Shown: positions 44,731 through 55,099, counted from the first letter of the stretch. The stretch is 64,000 nt of DNA from Lachnospiraceae bacterium RM5 (GCA_900110975.1 FOFK01000002.1:1-64000), one strand, 5' to 3'. Made by a program: numbers and translations. Notes: a model not told the origin generated them from the letters alone.

Positions 44731-45312
44731 CTATTTATCATTAGAAATATCTTTATCTTTATAAAGATCTATGACTATTCTTACCTTACCAATACTAATT
44801 CCTAATTCTTCAGATATTTCTTCATCATTTTTACCCTGATGATATAATTCCAAAATCCTTATATTATCGCTGTGTCTGTCAGTATTGTATTTTCTAAGGT
44901 TAGATTTATTTTTATTTTCACCGGCATCATTTTTATTATTTTTATTTTTGCCTTTATTATTTTTATTATTTACTTTGTTCTTGTTTTTATTATTGTTATT
45001 GTTATTATTGTTGTTATTGTTATTATTGTTCTTATTATTCTTGTTAATATCTGCCTTATCATTTTTAACAGAACTATTTATATTATTTTTCTTTTCATTT
45101 TCATTTTCTTTTGTTAATTTCTTAAACTCTCTGATTTTTATATCATTTTTATTTTCATTTTCTTCTTTTACATTTTTCTTTGCATTTTTCTTTGCAATTC
45201 TCTTTGCATGATAATAATTATTTTCAAGATTATCAATTGCATCAGAATATAAATAACTTAAAACAATTGCTGCTATACCAAGTAATAATAATAAAATTTC
45301 TATAATTAACAT
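44731..45312 (-). CDS. SwrB/YlxL-like membrane protein with a poly-Asn tract
   Basis: The N-terminus is one membrane helix (IIEILLLLLGIAAIVLSYLY). A basic, Asn-rich linker follows with a run of 14 Asn at about 99-112. The last 50 residues form a helix-turn-helix-like domain (RILELYHQGKNDEEISEELG, then IGKVRIVIDLY). The shape and its position directly after cheD match SwrB of Bacillus (cheA-cheW-cheC-cheD-sigD-swrB), which promotes flagellar assembly. sigD is missing from the slot. GGAGG precedes the ATG. The Asn tract is encoded by AAT/AAC repeats, which can change length by slippage. Confidence 0.72.
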   Translation of the reverse strand: MLIIEILLLLLGIAAIVLSYLYSDAIDNLENNYYHAKRIAKKNAKKNVKEENENKNDIKIREFKKLTKENENEKKNNINSSVKNDKADINKNNKNNNNNNNNNNNNNNKNKNKVNNKNNKGKNKNNKNDAGENKNKSNLRKYNTDRHSDNIRILELYHQGKNDEEISEELGISIGKVRIVIDLYKDKDISNDK

Positions 45313-45325
45313 TTAAACCTCCATC

Positions 45326-45835
45326 TTATATCTCAATATTCTTTTTCTGTGCTGATCTTATATGCAAAATACATTTTTCAGGATCAAATATAATTGTCCT
45401 TCCGTAATTACCGCCAACATCTTTTGCTAAAATTTTTATATTTAATTTTTTAAGGCAATATTCAACAGCTTCAATATTTCTTTCACCAACATGCATTATC
45501 TGGTTATCATATGTACCATACATATACATATGTGCGCCACCAGCAATCTTGGCAACAAGATTATGTTTCTTTGCTCCTTCTTTTATAAGCATTTCAACCA
45601 TATCTGCAATAGCTGTATCTGCAAATTTTGCTCTATTGGTTTCAGTTACTATATTTTCTTTATCATTAATATATTTACTGTCCGGAAGCATAATATGCGC
45701 CATACCACTTATATGACTTCTTTTATCATATATTACAACACCAACACAGGAACCAAGTCCTAATGTTTTTAACATATCAGGTGGTCTGCATATTTTTATA
45801 TCCGCCATGTTTACTTTTATAATACTATCACTCAT
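45326..45835 (-). CDS. cheD: Chemoreceptor glutamine deamidase CheD
   Basis: CheD deamidates glutamines of chemoreceptors and binds CheC. The catalytic Cys is in TLGLGSCVGVVIYD and the His in SGMAHIMLPDS; AKIAGGAHMYMYG and GGNYGRTIIFD complete the fold. The 169 residues are normal. It lies 57 bases downstream of cheC, as in Bacillus. Confidence 0.95.
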   Translation of the reverse strand: MSDSIIKVNMADIKICRPPDMLKTLGLGSCVGVVIYDKRSHISGMAHIMLPDSKYINDKENIVTETNRAKFADTAIADMVEMLIKEGAKKHNLVAKIAGGAHMYMYGTYDNQIMHVGERNIEAVEYCLKKLNIKILAKDVGGNYGRTIIFDPEKCILHIRSAQKKNIEI

Positions 45836-45892
45836 TATGTATTCTCCATAACCATTTAATATTTTTAGTATTTAGAATCAAACAAAACTTAT

Positions 45893-46513
45893 TTATTCTA
45901 ATTTTTCCAGGATTTTTTCATATGATTTTTCATCCGGAATAAATAAATAATATCCCTTAAATTCTCCACCCTTTGTAAATCTTGTATCAAGAAGTAATAT
46001 ATCATCTGATATTTCACCAATCTGGATAGCAGGTATACTAAGAAGTGCACCTAACATATCCTGCTGATACATTGGAACTGAAGGAATTATCTCTAAGTCT
46101 GTCATTTCCCCAAATGCTTTTAAATATGCTCCGCATATAATATTTACAAGCTCAGTTATTGCTGATATTACAAGAGTTTCATCTTCCTCTTCATCTTCTA
46201 AATATTTTTTTATTAAATCCTTTGAAAGTTCCGTAGCATAATCTGTATCAAACAAGAACATAAGCATTCCGTCTATATCACCTGATAACATCACAAGTAT
46301 ACCTGACATTATCATCTCTTCGATATCTCCGTCATACTCAATCTCATTGCTAAAATTATCCGCTATTTCATTTAATTTACAGAACTTTGCTACCGGCACG
46401 TTTATTCTTACATCTTTCTCAAGAATTTCGGATAATACTTTTGTAGCATTCCCCGCTCCTACATGTGATACTTCCAACAAAGCATCCAATTGTCTAGATG
46501 TTAATTCTTTCAT
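45893..46513 (-). CDS. cheC: CheC-type CheY-P phosphatase
   Basis: CheC removes phosphate from CheY and is stimulated by CheD. The family has two active sites of the form E-x-x-N. The second is intact here (ELVNIICGAYLKA). The first reads LEVSHVGAGNAT, with His where Asn is expected. So one of the two sites may be weak. The 206 residues otherwise follow the Bacillus CheC pattern, including VPVAKFCKLNE and PSVPMYQQDMLGA. It overlaps cheW by 4 bases. Confidence 0.93.
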   Translation of the reverse strand: MKELTSRQLDALLEVSHVGAGNATKVLSEILEKDVRINVPVAKFCKLNEIADNFSNEIEYDGDIEEMIMSGILVMLSGDIDGMLMFLFDTDYATELSKDLIKKYLEDEEEDETLVISAITELVNIICGAYLKAFGEMTDLEIIPSVPMYQQDMLGALLSIPAIQIGEISDDILLLDTRFTKGGEFKGYYLFIPDEKSYEKILEKLE

Positions 46514-46971
46514 AAATCATTATCCTCATCATTATCATCTTTCATTATATTTTCAATATTTAACAACGTAATCAAACGGTTGTTATATGTATCTTTTGCT
46601 ACACCCTTGGTAAATTTTGCCAACTCATCCATGGAATCTATTGCATACATATCAACATCTTCCTCAGGTATATTAACAACATCTTTTACCTCATCAACGA
46701 TAATACCTGTTTTCTCATCCTGATCATCTTTGATTATAATAATCCTCGATTTATCAGTATAATCTTCATTATCAATTCCAAATCTCTTTTTTATACTCAT
46801 TACGGGTAATATCTCACCTCGTAAATTAATTACACCCTTATAATACGGCTTTGTTTTTGGTATTCTTGTTATTTTTTTTAATCTTATTATACTGTCAATA
46901 TCAAGAATATTTACACCATAATTTTCTATTCCCACCGAAATAACAATATATTGATTTTTTATATCTTCCAC
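46510..46971 (-). CDS. cheW: Chemotaxis coupling protein CheW
   Basis: CheW couples receptors to the kinase CheA. The 153 residues show the SH3-like double barrel: QYIVISVGIENYGVNILDID, then ITRIPKTKPYYKGVINLRGEILPV and GIIVDEVKDVVNI. The start is GTG at 46971 after GGAGGATGTA. It follows cheA by 13 bases. Confidence 0.95.
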   Translation of the reverse strand: MEDIKNQYIVISVGIENYGVNILDIDSIIRLKKITRIPKTKPYYKGVINLRGEILPVMSIKKRFGIDNEDYTDKSRIIIIKDDQDEKTGIIVDEVKDVVNIPEEDVDMYAIDSMDELAKFTKGVAKDTYNNRLITLLNIENIMKDDNDEDNDL

Positions 46972-46984
46972 TACATCCTCCAGT

Positions 46985-49045
46985 CTAAATAATATTATAT
47001 AAGTCTAAAATTAAAGCAACCTCTCCATTTCCAAGTATGGTAGCTCCACTGATTATAGAGCTGTGTTCTATTTTTTTGCTCATACTTTTTATAACAACTT
47101 CCTGTTGTGAAAGTATATCATCAACCTCAACACCAACAGTTCTGTCACCTTTTTTAATTATAAGAAGAACCTTATTTTTTTCTTTATTTTTCTCAGGTTC
47201 CATTTCAAGATAGCCTGATAAATTTATAATAGGTATTATATTTCCTCTTAGATTTATCATCATTCTGCCCTGAACAGATTCTTTCATGTCATAAGTAATT
47301 TCTTCTGCAGAATGAATAATATTCATAGGAACTATATATTTTTCATCATTTATTTTAACTAATAATCCTTGTATAATCGCAAGAGTTATAGGTAACTGGA
47401 TTCTGAACTCACTGCCCTTTCCTTTTGTAGTCTTTACAGTAACACTTCCACCTAATGTTTCTATCCTTGTCTTTACTGCATCCAGTCCAACACCTCTTCC
47501 TGAAATATTAGAAACTTCTTTTGCTGTTGAAAAACTTGGTTTGAAAAGATACTCTAATACTTCATCATCAGAAAGAAAATCCGCCTGCTCTTTGGTAATG
47601 TAATCGTCTTTTATTATTTTTTTTCTGATTTGATTTATATCAATACCATTTCCGTCATCAATAATTTTAATAATGACATTATCATCTTCTCTGTTTGCTT
47701 TAAGATATATGGTACCCTTTTTTTCTTTATGATTTTTTATTCTTTCATCTTCGCTCTCAATTCCATGATCTATGGCATTTCTCAAAAGATGTATAATAGG
47801 ATCTCCTATTTCATCAACAACAGTTCTGTCTAATTCTGTCTTTTCACCTTCAATGAAAAAATCAATATTTTTATTTAACTGTTTTGAAATATCTCTTACC
47901 ATTCTTGGTAATTTTTGTGTAACAACACTAATAGGCATCATTCTAATTTCCATAACAGATTCATGAATATTCTGTGTTATTCTCTCTAAATATTCCATCT
48001 GTTCAATAGAGCCTTTTGCATTGTCATCATTAACATTTATAAAAAATTCTTTTAAACCATTTTTAGTAATTATAAGTTCACTTACAAGATTCATAAGTTT
48101 ATCAAGTCTTGAAAGATCAACTCTTACCGTCTTATTAATACTAAAAACTTTATCTTCTTCTTTTAATGCTAATATACTTTTACTTTGCGAACTTTTACTT
48201 TCACTACTGTTATGTTTTTTTGTATCCTTTTCTTTTTCATCTTCTAGATTATTATCATCCAGAATATCATTGACATTATCATTACTACTGCCATGATTTT
48301 CAACTCCATATTCTTCAATCTTTATATCTGTAATTTCTGTAATTTTCTCAATAGAAGCAAGTATCTGATCCTTTTCTTTTTCAGATAATAACCAGATTTC
48401 AAAATTATCATTAAATCTTTCATCTTCAATATCTTTTGTTTCAGGAATTGTCTTTACAATTTCCCCATTTTTATCAAGATTTTTCATAATAAGAAAAGCT
48501 CTTGCAGATTTTAAAAGACAATTTTTTGAAATCCATATATCTAAAATAAATAATTTTTTGCCATCAGATAAATATCCGTCAATATCTTTATCTACTGAAG
48601 ATGTTATATTACTTATAGGCCCATTTGATGAATCTTTATTATTTTCATCATTATCATTTTGCTTTCCATTTTCCAGATTATCTAAAAGCTTATCAATCTC
48701 ATCATCATCAAATGATATCTCATTCCCTGTATTTCTTATATTTTCAATACATTCTTCAATCTGATCTAATGATTCAAAAACAACCTCAGTAAAATCATCC
48801 GAAATACCTGCTTTTTTACTTCTAATCATATCCAGGGCGTTTTCCAGTTTATGCGTAAAATTCTGCATACCTGTAAATTCCATCGAACCCGAATTGCCCT
48901 TCAATGAATGAAATAATCTGAATGCCTCATTTATTGCTTCTTCATTTTCAGGATCTTCTTCTAATGAAAGCATCAAATCATTTAATTTTTCAATATATTC
49001 TTCTGATTCTTCAATAAATATATCAATATATTTATCTTTTTCCAT
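46985..49045 (-). CDS. cheA: Chemotaxis histidine kinase CheA
   Basis: CheA autophosphorylates and passes phosphate to CheY. The Hpt domain has the phospho-His at H46 in LFHSLKGNSGSM. An acidic, low-complexity linker follows with a P2-like region (about 150-225). Then come dimerisation helices, the ATPase with HLLRNAIDHGIE (N box) and NISGRGVGLDAVKTRI (G box), and a C-terminal CheW-like domain from about 550. The 686 residues are normal. AAAGGACTTTAACTA precedes ATG. Confidence 0.96.
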   Translation of the reverse strand: MEKDKYIDIFIEESEEYIEKLNDLMLSLEEDPENEEAINEAFRLFHSLKGNSGSMEFTGMQNFTHKLENALDMIRSKKAGISDDFTEVVFESLDQIEECIENIRNTGNEISFDDDEIDKLLDNLENGKQNDNDENNKDSSNGPISNITSSVDKDIDGYLSDGKKLFILDIWISKNCLLKSARAFLIMKNLDKNGEIVKTIPETKDIEDERFNDNFEIWLLSEKEKDQILASIEKITEITDIKIEEYGVENHGSSNDNVNDILDDNNLEDEKEKDTKKHNSSESKSSQSKSILALKEEDKVFSINKTVRVDLSRLDKLMNLVSELIITKNGLKEFFINVNDDNAKGSIEQMEYLERITQNIHESVMEIRMMPISVVTQKLPRMVRDISKQLNKNIDFFIEGEKTELDRTVVDEIGDPIIHLLRNAIDHGIESEDERIKNHKEKKGTIYLKANREDDNVIIKIIDDGNGIDINQIRKKIIKDDYITKEQADFLSDDEVLEYLFKPSFSTAKEVSNISGRGVGLDAVKTRIETLGGSVTVKTTKGKGSEFRIQLPITLAIIQGLLVKINDEKYIVPMNIIHSAEEITYDMKESVQGRMMINLRGNIIPIINLSGYLEMEPEKNKEKNKVLLIIKKGDRTVGVEVDDILSQQEVVIKSMSKKIEHSSIISGATILGNGEVALILDLYNII

Positions 49046-49082
49046 TAGTTAAAGTCCTTTCTGTTATTATAAACTGTATATT

Positions 49083-49442
49083 CTATGCCCAGCTTTTTAA
49101 TGCATTTAATACATCATCTTTTTTAAAAGGTTTTACAATAAAATCCTTTGCTCCTGATTCAATAGCTTTATATACAACAGACTGCTGACCAATAGCTGAA
49201 CACATTACAACTTTTGCATCCCTGTCATAATCAATTATTCTTTTTAAAGCCTCAATCCCATCAAATACCGGCATTGCTATATCCATAAAAACCATATCAG
49301 GATTGTTTTCATAATATAAATCAACTGCCTCTTTTCCATTCTCCGCTTCAATTATTTCTGTAATCCCCAAATCGCTTAAGATTGTTCTCATAAGCATTCT
49401 CATAAACATTGCATCATCGCAAATCAATACCTTTTTGTTCAA
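49083..49442 (-). CDS. cheY: Response regulator CheY
   Basis: The single receiver domain carries the acid pair CDD at 8-10, the phospho-acceptor Asp at about 54 (VFMDIAMP), a Ser in VVMCSAIG and the Lys in FIVKPFKK. CheY-P switches the flagellar motor. Start TTG at 49442 (NKKVLICDD follows) fits the family and the upstream AGGGTGG. A GTG at 49454 would add four residues. It is the first gene of the chemotaxis string. Confidence 0.9.
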   Translation of the reverse strand: MNKKVLICDDAMFMRMLMRTILSDLGITEIIEAENGKEAVDLYYENNPDMVFMDIAMPVFDGIEALKRIIDYDRDAKVVMCSAIGQQSVVYKAIESGAKDFIVKPFKKDDVLNALKSWA

Positions 49443-49472
49443 AATAAAAACCACCCTTTTCCTTTTCCCAGA

Positions 49473-49943
49473 TTATTTTAAGTTTCTGATTTTAAACTCT
49501 CTGCTTGCCTCCCTGTTCTGATCTTTCTTTGCTATATCCTGCCTTTTATCATACAATTTTTTACCCCTGGCAAGACCTACCTCCACCTTCGCAAGACTAC
49601 CTTTAAAATACACCTGTAATGGTACCAGTGTATATCCGGCTTTATCGATCTTACCTCTTATCTTATTGATTTCGTATTTATGAAGCATCAGTTTTTTTAC
49701 CCTGATAGGGTCTTTATTAAAAATATTACCCTTCTCATATGGACTGATATGCATATTGTAAATATATACCTGCATATCATCCTCAATTTTAATAAAGGAT
49801 TCTTTTATACTGCACTTACCCATTCTTAATGATTTTACCTCTGTGCCATGAAGTACAATACCTGCTTCATATTTCTCTTCAATAAAATAATCATGGTATG
49901 CTTTTTTATTATTTGCCACTAACTTAAATGCATCTTTACTCAT
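49473..49943 (-). CDS. smpB: SsrA-binding protein SmpB
   Basis: SmpB brings tmRNA to stalled ribosomes. From ATG 49943 the protein has 156 residues: [30 protein letters not shown], the core [13 protein letters not shown], and a basic tail [22 protein letters not shown]. The ATG overlaps the rnr stop by 8 bases; an ATG at 49955 is less likely. The rnr-smpB pairing is conserved. No ssrA gene is visible here. Confidence 0.95.
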   Translation of the reverse strand: MSKDAFKLVANNKKAYHDYFIEEKYEAGIVLHGTEVKSLRMGKCSIKESFIKIEDDMQVYIYNMHISPYEKGNIFNKDPIRVKKLMLHKYEINKIRGKIDKAGYTLVPLQVYFKGSLAKVEVGLARGKKLYDKRQDIAKKDQNREASREFKIRNLK

Positions 49944-52086
49944 CTGTCTTCTCATCCTCGTCTTTATATGGTTTGAAATCTATAGTTAATTCTTCTCTGC
50001 TTACAGAAGTTACAACTATCTTTATTCTTTCTCCAAGTTTATATGTATTTTTAGTATCCTTACCAACAAGTTCATAATTTTCTTCATCAAAGAAATAATA
50101 ATCATCATCAAATGCTGTCATTCTTATAAGACCTTCAACAGTATTATCAAGTTCCACAAATGCACCAAATGAAGTGATTGATGAAATAACACCTTCATAA
50201 ACTTCACCTATATGGTTCATCATATATTGAACTTTCTTAAGTTTTAAGACATCTCTTTCCGCCTCATCTGCTCTTCTTTCAGTTTTACTTGAATTTTCAG
50301 CTATTTCAGGAAGAATTTTAGCATAATGTGAAAGTCTCTTAGGAGAAATTCCATGTCTTAAATTCTCTTTTATTATTCTATGAATCTGCAAATCAGGATA
50401 TCTTCTGATAGGAGATGTAAAATGACAATAATAGCTTGCTGCAAGTCCAAAATGTCCTGAACACTCAGTTGAATATCTTGCCTGTTTTAAAGACCTGAGT
50501 GTAAGCCTTGAAATAATTGCTTCTTCAGAAGTTCCTTCAATCTTTTCAAGAAGTTTCTGAATCTCTTTTGGATGAACTTCATTATTTGAAGTCTTTATTC
50601 CATATCCAAAATTATTGATAAAAAGCTCAAGTCTCTGCATCTTTTCCATATCTGGATTATCATGGATTCTATATACAAAAGGTAAATCCTGCCAGTAATA
50701 ATCTTCAGCTACTGTTTCATTTGCTATAAGCATAAAATCCTCTATAAGTTTTGTAGCAAGATTTCTTTCATATGGCTTAATTGCAATAGGATTTCCTTTT
50801 TCATCAAGTTCAATCTTACTTTCAGGAAAATCAAAATCAAGCGAACCATTACTATGTCTTTTCTTTCTAAGTAATAAAGCAAGCTCATTCATCTTAACAA
50901 GCATTGGAACAACATCTTTATTTTCCTCTACTGCTTCTTTATCATTAAATTCAATTATTTTATTTACAGTAGGATAATCCATTCTTTTATTGATATTTAC
51001 AAGACTTTCCACTATCTCATGCTTAATGACACTTCCCTTTTTATTAATTGTCATAATACAGCTAAGTGCCAGTCTGTCCTCTCCTGCATTTAATGAACAA
51101 AGTCCATTTGAAAGCTTATGAGGAAGCATAGGAATAACCCTGTCAACAAGGTATACACTTGTACCACGCTTAATTGCCTCTTTATCAAGACAGGAATTTT
51201 CCTTAACATAATGGGAAACATCCGCTATATGAACGCCTAAAATATAATCTTCACCGTCCATCTCAAGAGATACAGCATCATCCAAGTCTTTTGCATCCAG
51301 CCCATCAATGGTGACCATTAAAACATCTCTTAAATCTTTTCTATTTGAAATCTCTGATTCATCTATTTTATCTTCAATACCTGCTACATAATCCATTACT
51401 TCTTCAGGATATTCTGCAGGAATCTTTTTAGCTCTGACAATAGATAATATATCAACACCCGGATCATTTATATGGCCAAGTATCTCTATTACTTCACCTT
51501 CCGGCTTTCTTTCTTCTGTTCCAAAATCCGTGATTTTAACAACAACTTTATGACCTGTCATTGCTCCATCATTTTTATTTTTAGGAATATATATATCATC
51601 TAAAATATTTTTATTATCGCATTTTACAAAACCAAAACCACGTCCGGCTTCATAAACACCCACAACTTCATCTAAATTATGTTTAATAATCTTTACAATT
51701 TTACCCTCAGATTTCTTATCATTTACTCCCTCTTTTGTAATCTTTATCTGTACAAGATCTCCATCAAGTGCATTTCCTATATCATCTTTAGAAATGAAAA
51801 TATCATTCTCCATTCCCTCTACACTGACAAATCCAAAACCTCTTGCATTCTGATGAAATTCACCGATAAGATCCAGATCAGATATTTTTTTATATTTCCC
51901 CTTTGGTGTCAGGATAATTTTACCTTCAGAAACTAAAGCATTTAAGACCTCACTTAAATCCTCTCTTTCTTCTTTTTTTACATTAAGAATAATAGCGAGT
52001 TCCTTAATTTTCATAGGTTTGTACTCTTTAGAACCCACTATATCAAGTATTATTTTTTTCCTATTTTCAAAAGATTCCTGATTCAT
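49936..52086 (-). CDS. rnr: Ribonuclease R
   Basis: RNase R degrades structured RNA from the 3' end and works with tmRNA and SmpB. The 716 residues carry an N-terminal winged helix, two cold-shock domains ([35 protein letters not shown]), the RNB catalytic domain with [15 protein letters not shown] and HIADVSHYV, and a C-terminal S1 domain ([20 protein letters not shown]). GGAGATAATATT precedes ATG. Confidence 0.97.
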   Translation of the reverse strand: MNQESFENRKKIILDIVGSKEYKPMKIKELAIILNVKKEEREDLSEVLNALVSEGKIILTPKGKYKKISDLDLIGEFHQNARGFGFVSVEGMENDIFISKDDIGNALDGDLVQIKITKEGVNDKKSEGKIVKIIKHNLDEVVGVYEAGRGFGFVKCDNKNILDDIYIPKNKNDGAMTGHKVVVKITDFGTEERKPEGEVIEILGHINDPGVDILSIVRAKKIPAEYPEEVMDYVAGIEDKIDESEISNRKDLRDVLMVTIDGLDAKDLDDAVSLEMDGEDYILGVHIADVSHYVKENSCLDKEAIKRGTSVYLVDRVIPMLPHKLSNGLCSLNAGEDRLALSCIMTINKKGSVIKHEIVESLVNINKRMDYPTVNKIIEFNDKEAVEENKDVVPMLVKMNELALLLRKKRHSNGSLDFDFPESKIELDEKGNPIAIKPYERNLATKLIEDFMLIANETVAEDYYWQDLPFVYRIHDNPDMEKMQRLELFINNFGYGIKTSNNEVHPKEIQKLLEKIEGTSEEAIISRLTLRSLKQARYSTECSGHFGLAASYYCHFTSPIRRYPDLQIHRIIKENLRHGISPKRLSHYAKILPEIAENSSKTERRADEAERDVLKLKKVQYMMNHIGEVYEGVISSITSFGAFVELDNTVEGLIRMTAFDDDYYFFDEENYELVGKDTKNTYKLGERIKIVVTSVSREELTIDFKPYKDEDEKTDE

Positions 52087-52124
52087 AATATTATCTCCGA
52101 CAAAAATTATACTCTGCTGACTTT

Positions 52125-52133
52125 ATTATATCA
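52125..52133 (-). promoter_or_regulatory. Extended -10 promoter of rnr-smpB
   Basis: TGATATAAT on the minus strand is an extended -10 element about 40 bases before the rnr ATG. The -35 region is poor (GTGCTA). Confidence 0.4.
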
Positions 52134-52185
52134 TATTAGTACATTTTTAGCACGATTTTTTAAACTTTTTTTGTTTAAAATAAAC

Positions 52186-52222
52186 AAAAAGCGAATTTAT
52201 AAACTTTACCTTATAAATCCAC
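52186..52222. terminator. Terminator of trpS
   Basis: A 12-bp stem (52191-52202 with 52211-52222, two to three wobble pairs) is followed on the minus strand by TTTTTG, 14 bases past the trpS stop. A T-run on the plus side would also allow the opposite direction. Confidence 0.8.
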
Positions 52223-52236
52223 TTTTTTGATATTTT

Positions 52237-53325
52237 TTAATTAAATTTTTCTCTCTGCTCATTTATGAAGTCATCATTATCGAAGTAATCTATCTTCATC
52301 GCTGACTTAATCTCGCTAAGTGTGTTAGCTGCAGTATTCTTAGCAACTTCACTGCCTTTTTTAAGCACTTCATAAACATAATCTATGTTCTTTTCAAACT
52401 CTTTTCTTCTCTCTCTGATTGGAGCAAGTTCTGACTGTAATACATTATTTAAGAATTTCTTAACCTTAACATCACCAAGACCACCTCTTGTATAATGTTC
52501 TTTTAATTCATCAAGATTCTTATAATCAGGTAAGAATTCCGCAAAATGTTCATCCTTTGCAAACGCATCAAGATATGTAAATACAGTATTTCCTTCAAGT
52601 TTTCCAGGATCAGTTATAAGAATATGATCAGGATCTGTATACATACTCATAACTTTTTTCTTTATTTCATCAGGTTCTTCTGAAAGATAAATACAATTTC
52701 CAAGTGACTTACTCATTTTTGCTTTACCATCAATACCCGGAAGTCTCTTACATGCATCATTTCCAGGAAGTAATATATCTGGCTCAACAAGCACTTCACC
52801 ATAAACAGAATTAAATTTCCTTACAATTTCCCTTGTCTGTTCAATCATAGGCATCTGGTCTTCTCCAACAGGTACTGTTGTTGCCTTAAATGCAGTAATA
52901 TCAGCAGCCTGACTTATAGGATATGTAAAGAATCCAACCGGAATACTTGCTTCAAAATTTCTCATCTGAATCTCTGATTTAACAGTAGGATTTCTTTGAA
53001 GTCTTGAAACTGTAACAAGATTCATATAATAAAATGACATTTCAGTAAGTTCATTTACCTGTGACTGAATAAAAAGGTTTGATTTTTCAGGATCTAATCC
53101 TGCTGACAAATAATCAAGAGCCACTTCCATAATGTTATTTCTTACTTTTGCAGGATTATCTGCATTATCAGTAAGTGCCTGTGCATCGGCAATCATAATA
53201 TAAATCTTATCAAATTCTCCTGAATTTTGTAATTCTACTCTTCTTCTTAACGAACCAACATAATGTCCTACATGAAGTTTTCCTGTTGGTCTGTCACCTG
53301 TTAAAATAATCTTTTCTTTTGACAT
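52237..53325 (-). CDS. trpS: Tryptophanyl-tRNA synthetase
   Basis: It charges tRNA-Trp. ATG 53325 follows ACGGAGGATATT; the open frame to 53415 runs into palindromic DNA and is rejected. The 362 residues show the class I signatures: [17 protein letters not shown] (HIGH-type) and [10 protein letters not shown] (KMSKS), with the [17 protein letters not shown] and [16 protein letters not shown] stretches typical of TrpRS. It sits beyond the trp operon and a flippase gene, without a visible T-box of its own. Confidence 0.97.
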   Translation of the reverse strand: MSKEKIILTGDRPTGKLHVGHYVGSLRRRVELQNSGEFDKIYIMIADAQALTDNADNPAKVRNNIMEVALDYLSAGLDPEKSNLFIQSQVNELTEMSFYYMNLVTVSRLQRNPTVKSEIQMRNFEASIPVGFFTYPISQAADITAFKATTVPVGEDQMPMIEQTREIVRKFNSVYGEVLVEPDILLPGNDACKRLPGIDGKAKMSKSLGNCIYLSEEPDEIKKKVMSMYTDPDHILITDPGKLEGNTVFTYLDAFAKDEHFAEFLPDYKNLDELKEHYTRGGLGDVKVKKFLNNVLQSELAPIRERRKEFEKNIDYVYEVLKKGSEVAKNTAANTLSEIKSAMKIDYFDNDDFINEQREKFN

Positions 53326-53365
53326 AATATCCTCCGTGTAATGTTGTTTTAAGTTTATAATAAAC

Positions 53366-53488
53366 ACAAAACTAAAATACGGCAACAGTCGTATTTTAAA
53401 ATTGAATAAAACCATTTCTGCAAGTTAACTTGCAAGAATGGGTTTTATTCAATTTTAATATGCCACATTCGTGGCATATTAGTTTTGT
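53366..53488. repeat. Nested palindromes forming a DNA cloverleaf
   Basis: Three hairpins abut with no bases between them: 53374-53397 (8-bp stem AAAATACG), 53398-53456 (near-perfect, centred on TGCAAGTTAACTTGCA) and 53457-53480 (stem AATATGCCAC). An outer 8-bp inverted repeat (53366-53373 ACAAAACT and 53481-53488 AGTTTTGT) encloses them directly. The whole can fold as a four-way junction without unpaired junction bases. It lies between the flippase stop and trpS. It may be a terminator-like RNA, a small palindromic mobile repeat or a protein site. Confidence 0.85.
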
Positions 53489-53513
53489 AAAAAAAATATT
53501 TTTTATAACCATA

Positions 53514-55076
53514 TTACGCTAATATCTTTTTATACACAAACATTGTTCCAAAATATGATATTCCGGCTGCTATAAATGCTGCTATTAAAGATATAAAGTT
53601 ACTGCTTACAAAATGATATACAAATCTGTATACAATCCATACTAACAATCCCATAAATACCGAACATAATCCCGGTACTAAGAATGTTTCAAACCACTCC
53701 TGCCTATATCCCACATATCTGTATAAAGATATAAGATTTAAAATCATTACTATTATTGGGAATGATGCATTTCCGATTACTACCGCATATATTCCAAGGT
53801 CTGTATTTGAAAGTAATATAACAAGTAAAATTATATGTATTACCAAAGAAATACAATAATGATATATTGGTACATTTAACTTATCTATTGCCTGTAAAGA
53901 TGTGGATGTTACAGTTGCAACAGTATAAAATACAACAGCAACTCCACCAATCTTCAACATATTTCCACCCTGAATTGAATTATATTTAGGAAATAATAAA
54001 GCTACAATATGTTCACCTAATACAACCATTCCAATAAATGATGGCATTGCAATAAACATATTTGCTTTTATTGTCGCAGAAATTTTACTTACAATTCCTT
54101 CATTATCATTCCTTTGCTTAGAAGCAACAATACTTGGAAGGAGTGAAGCTGACATTGCCGATGCAACACCCATAACAACACTGGTAAGTAATACATAACT
54201 TGAACTATAATTTCCCATGGTTGTCTTTATTATTTTTGCAGAAGCACCTGCTAAAAGTTTTCCATACAATATATCATCAAGCATGGCACTTATCTGATAA
54301 AAAGTCTGACCGATAATAATAGGAATCATAGTCAATATAAGAGTTTTTAAAACGAAAGAATTTTCTTCTATCTTTCTTCTCTTATCTCTATTCTTTAACC
54401 TTGAAAATGTTGGTCTGTAAATAAAATAAATAAATACCAGAAACAAAAGTGCAAACAAAGCACCAAAGCAGGTACCCATTGTTCCACCGGCTGCACCGTA
54501 TCCACTTCTATTTACTGAATTTTTATAGATTTTTATAAGAATTGCTCCGGCAGCAATACTAACTATAGCATTGACAATCTGCTCAACAATCTGGGAAACA
54601 GCAGTTGGAATAGTTGTTCCCATTCCCTGATAAAATCCCCTGAAAACTCCTAACAGCGAAACAATGAATACTGTAGGAGCAAGGACTCTTAAAGGTATCG
54701 CAATCCCACTATATTTTGAATAAAATGTATGCTCTATAAAATTCGCACCAAAAAACATAAATAACGCAGCAAGGCCACCGGTTGTCATAGAAACTAATAA
54801 AGCCATCTTAAATACACTATCTGCATCTTTATATTTTTTATTTTCCATTCTGGCTGAAACAAGTTTTGAAACAGCCATAGGCATTCCGTATGATGATAAA
54901 ACAAGCATAATATTATACACATTAAAAGCTGCACCATATATTCCATTTGCTTCATCACCAATAATATTAACCATTGGAATTCTGTAGATAAGACCTATTA
55001 TCCTTACAAAAATTCCCGCCATGGCAAGTATTCCGCCATGAAATAATATATTTTTAATGCCATTTTTCTCTTTCAT
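53514..55076 (-). CDS. MOP-superfamily flippase (SpoVB/MurJ-like)
   Basis: The 520-residue protein has about 14 hydrophobic helices. It opens NILFHGGILAMAGIFVRIIGLIYRIPM, as in the polysaccharide biosynthesis/SpoVB group, and GVFRGFYQGMGTTIPTAVSQIVEQ is characteristic. Members flip lipid-linked sugars such as lipid II across the membrane. It follows trpA by 23 bases, so it may be the last gene of the trp transcript, although its job is unrelated. Confidence 0.9.
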   Translation of the reverse strand: MKEKNGIKNILFHGGILAMAGIFVRIIGLIYRIPMVNIIGDEANGIYGAAFNVYNIMLVLSSYGMPMAVSKLVSARMENKKYKDADSVFKMALLVSMTTGGLAALFMFFGANFIEHTFYSKYSGIAIPLRVLAPTVFIVSLLGVFRGFYQGMGTTIPTAVSQIVEQIVNAIVSIAAGAILIKIYKNSVNRSGYGAAGGTMGTCFGALFALLFLVFIYFIYRPTFSRLKNRDKRRKIEENSFVLKTLILTMIPIIIGQTFYQISAMLDDILYGKLLAGASAKIIKTTMGNYSSSYVLLTSVVMGVASAMSASLLPSIVASKQRNDNEGIVSKISATIKANMFIAMPSFIGMVVLGEHIVALLFPKYNSIQGGNMLKIGGVAVVFYTVATVTSTSLQAIDKLNVPIYHYCISLVIHIILLVILLSNTDLGIYAVVIGNASFPIIVMILNLISLYRYVGYRQEWFETFLVPGLCSVFMGLLVWIVYRFVYHFVSSNFISLIAAFIAAGISYFGTMFVYKKILA

Positions 55077-55099
55077 AAAAAATATCCATTCTTTACCAA

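Noticed and set aside
44872-45211. Plus-strand frames coding for Leu/Ile/Val-rich hydrophobic peptides
   Set aside because: They are the antisense of the Asn-rich linker of the SwrB-like gene. They have no ribosome site and their composition is purely a by-product of the repeat.
53326-53415. Longer start (53415) for trpS
   Set aside because: It would include palindromic DNA and has no ribosome site. ATG 53325 has GGAGG and fits the family N-terminus.
53366-53488. Cloverleaf at 53366-53488 as a tRNA gene
   Set aside because: It has no anticodon loop, no T-loop motif GTTCRA, wrong arm lengths and no acceptor-stem pattern.
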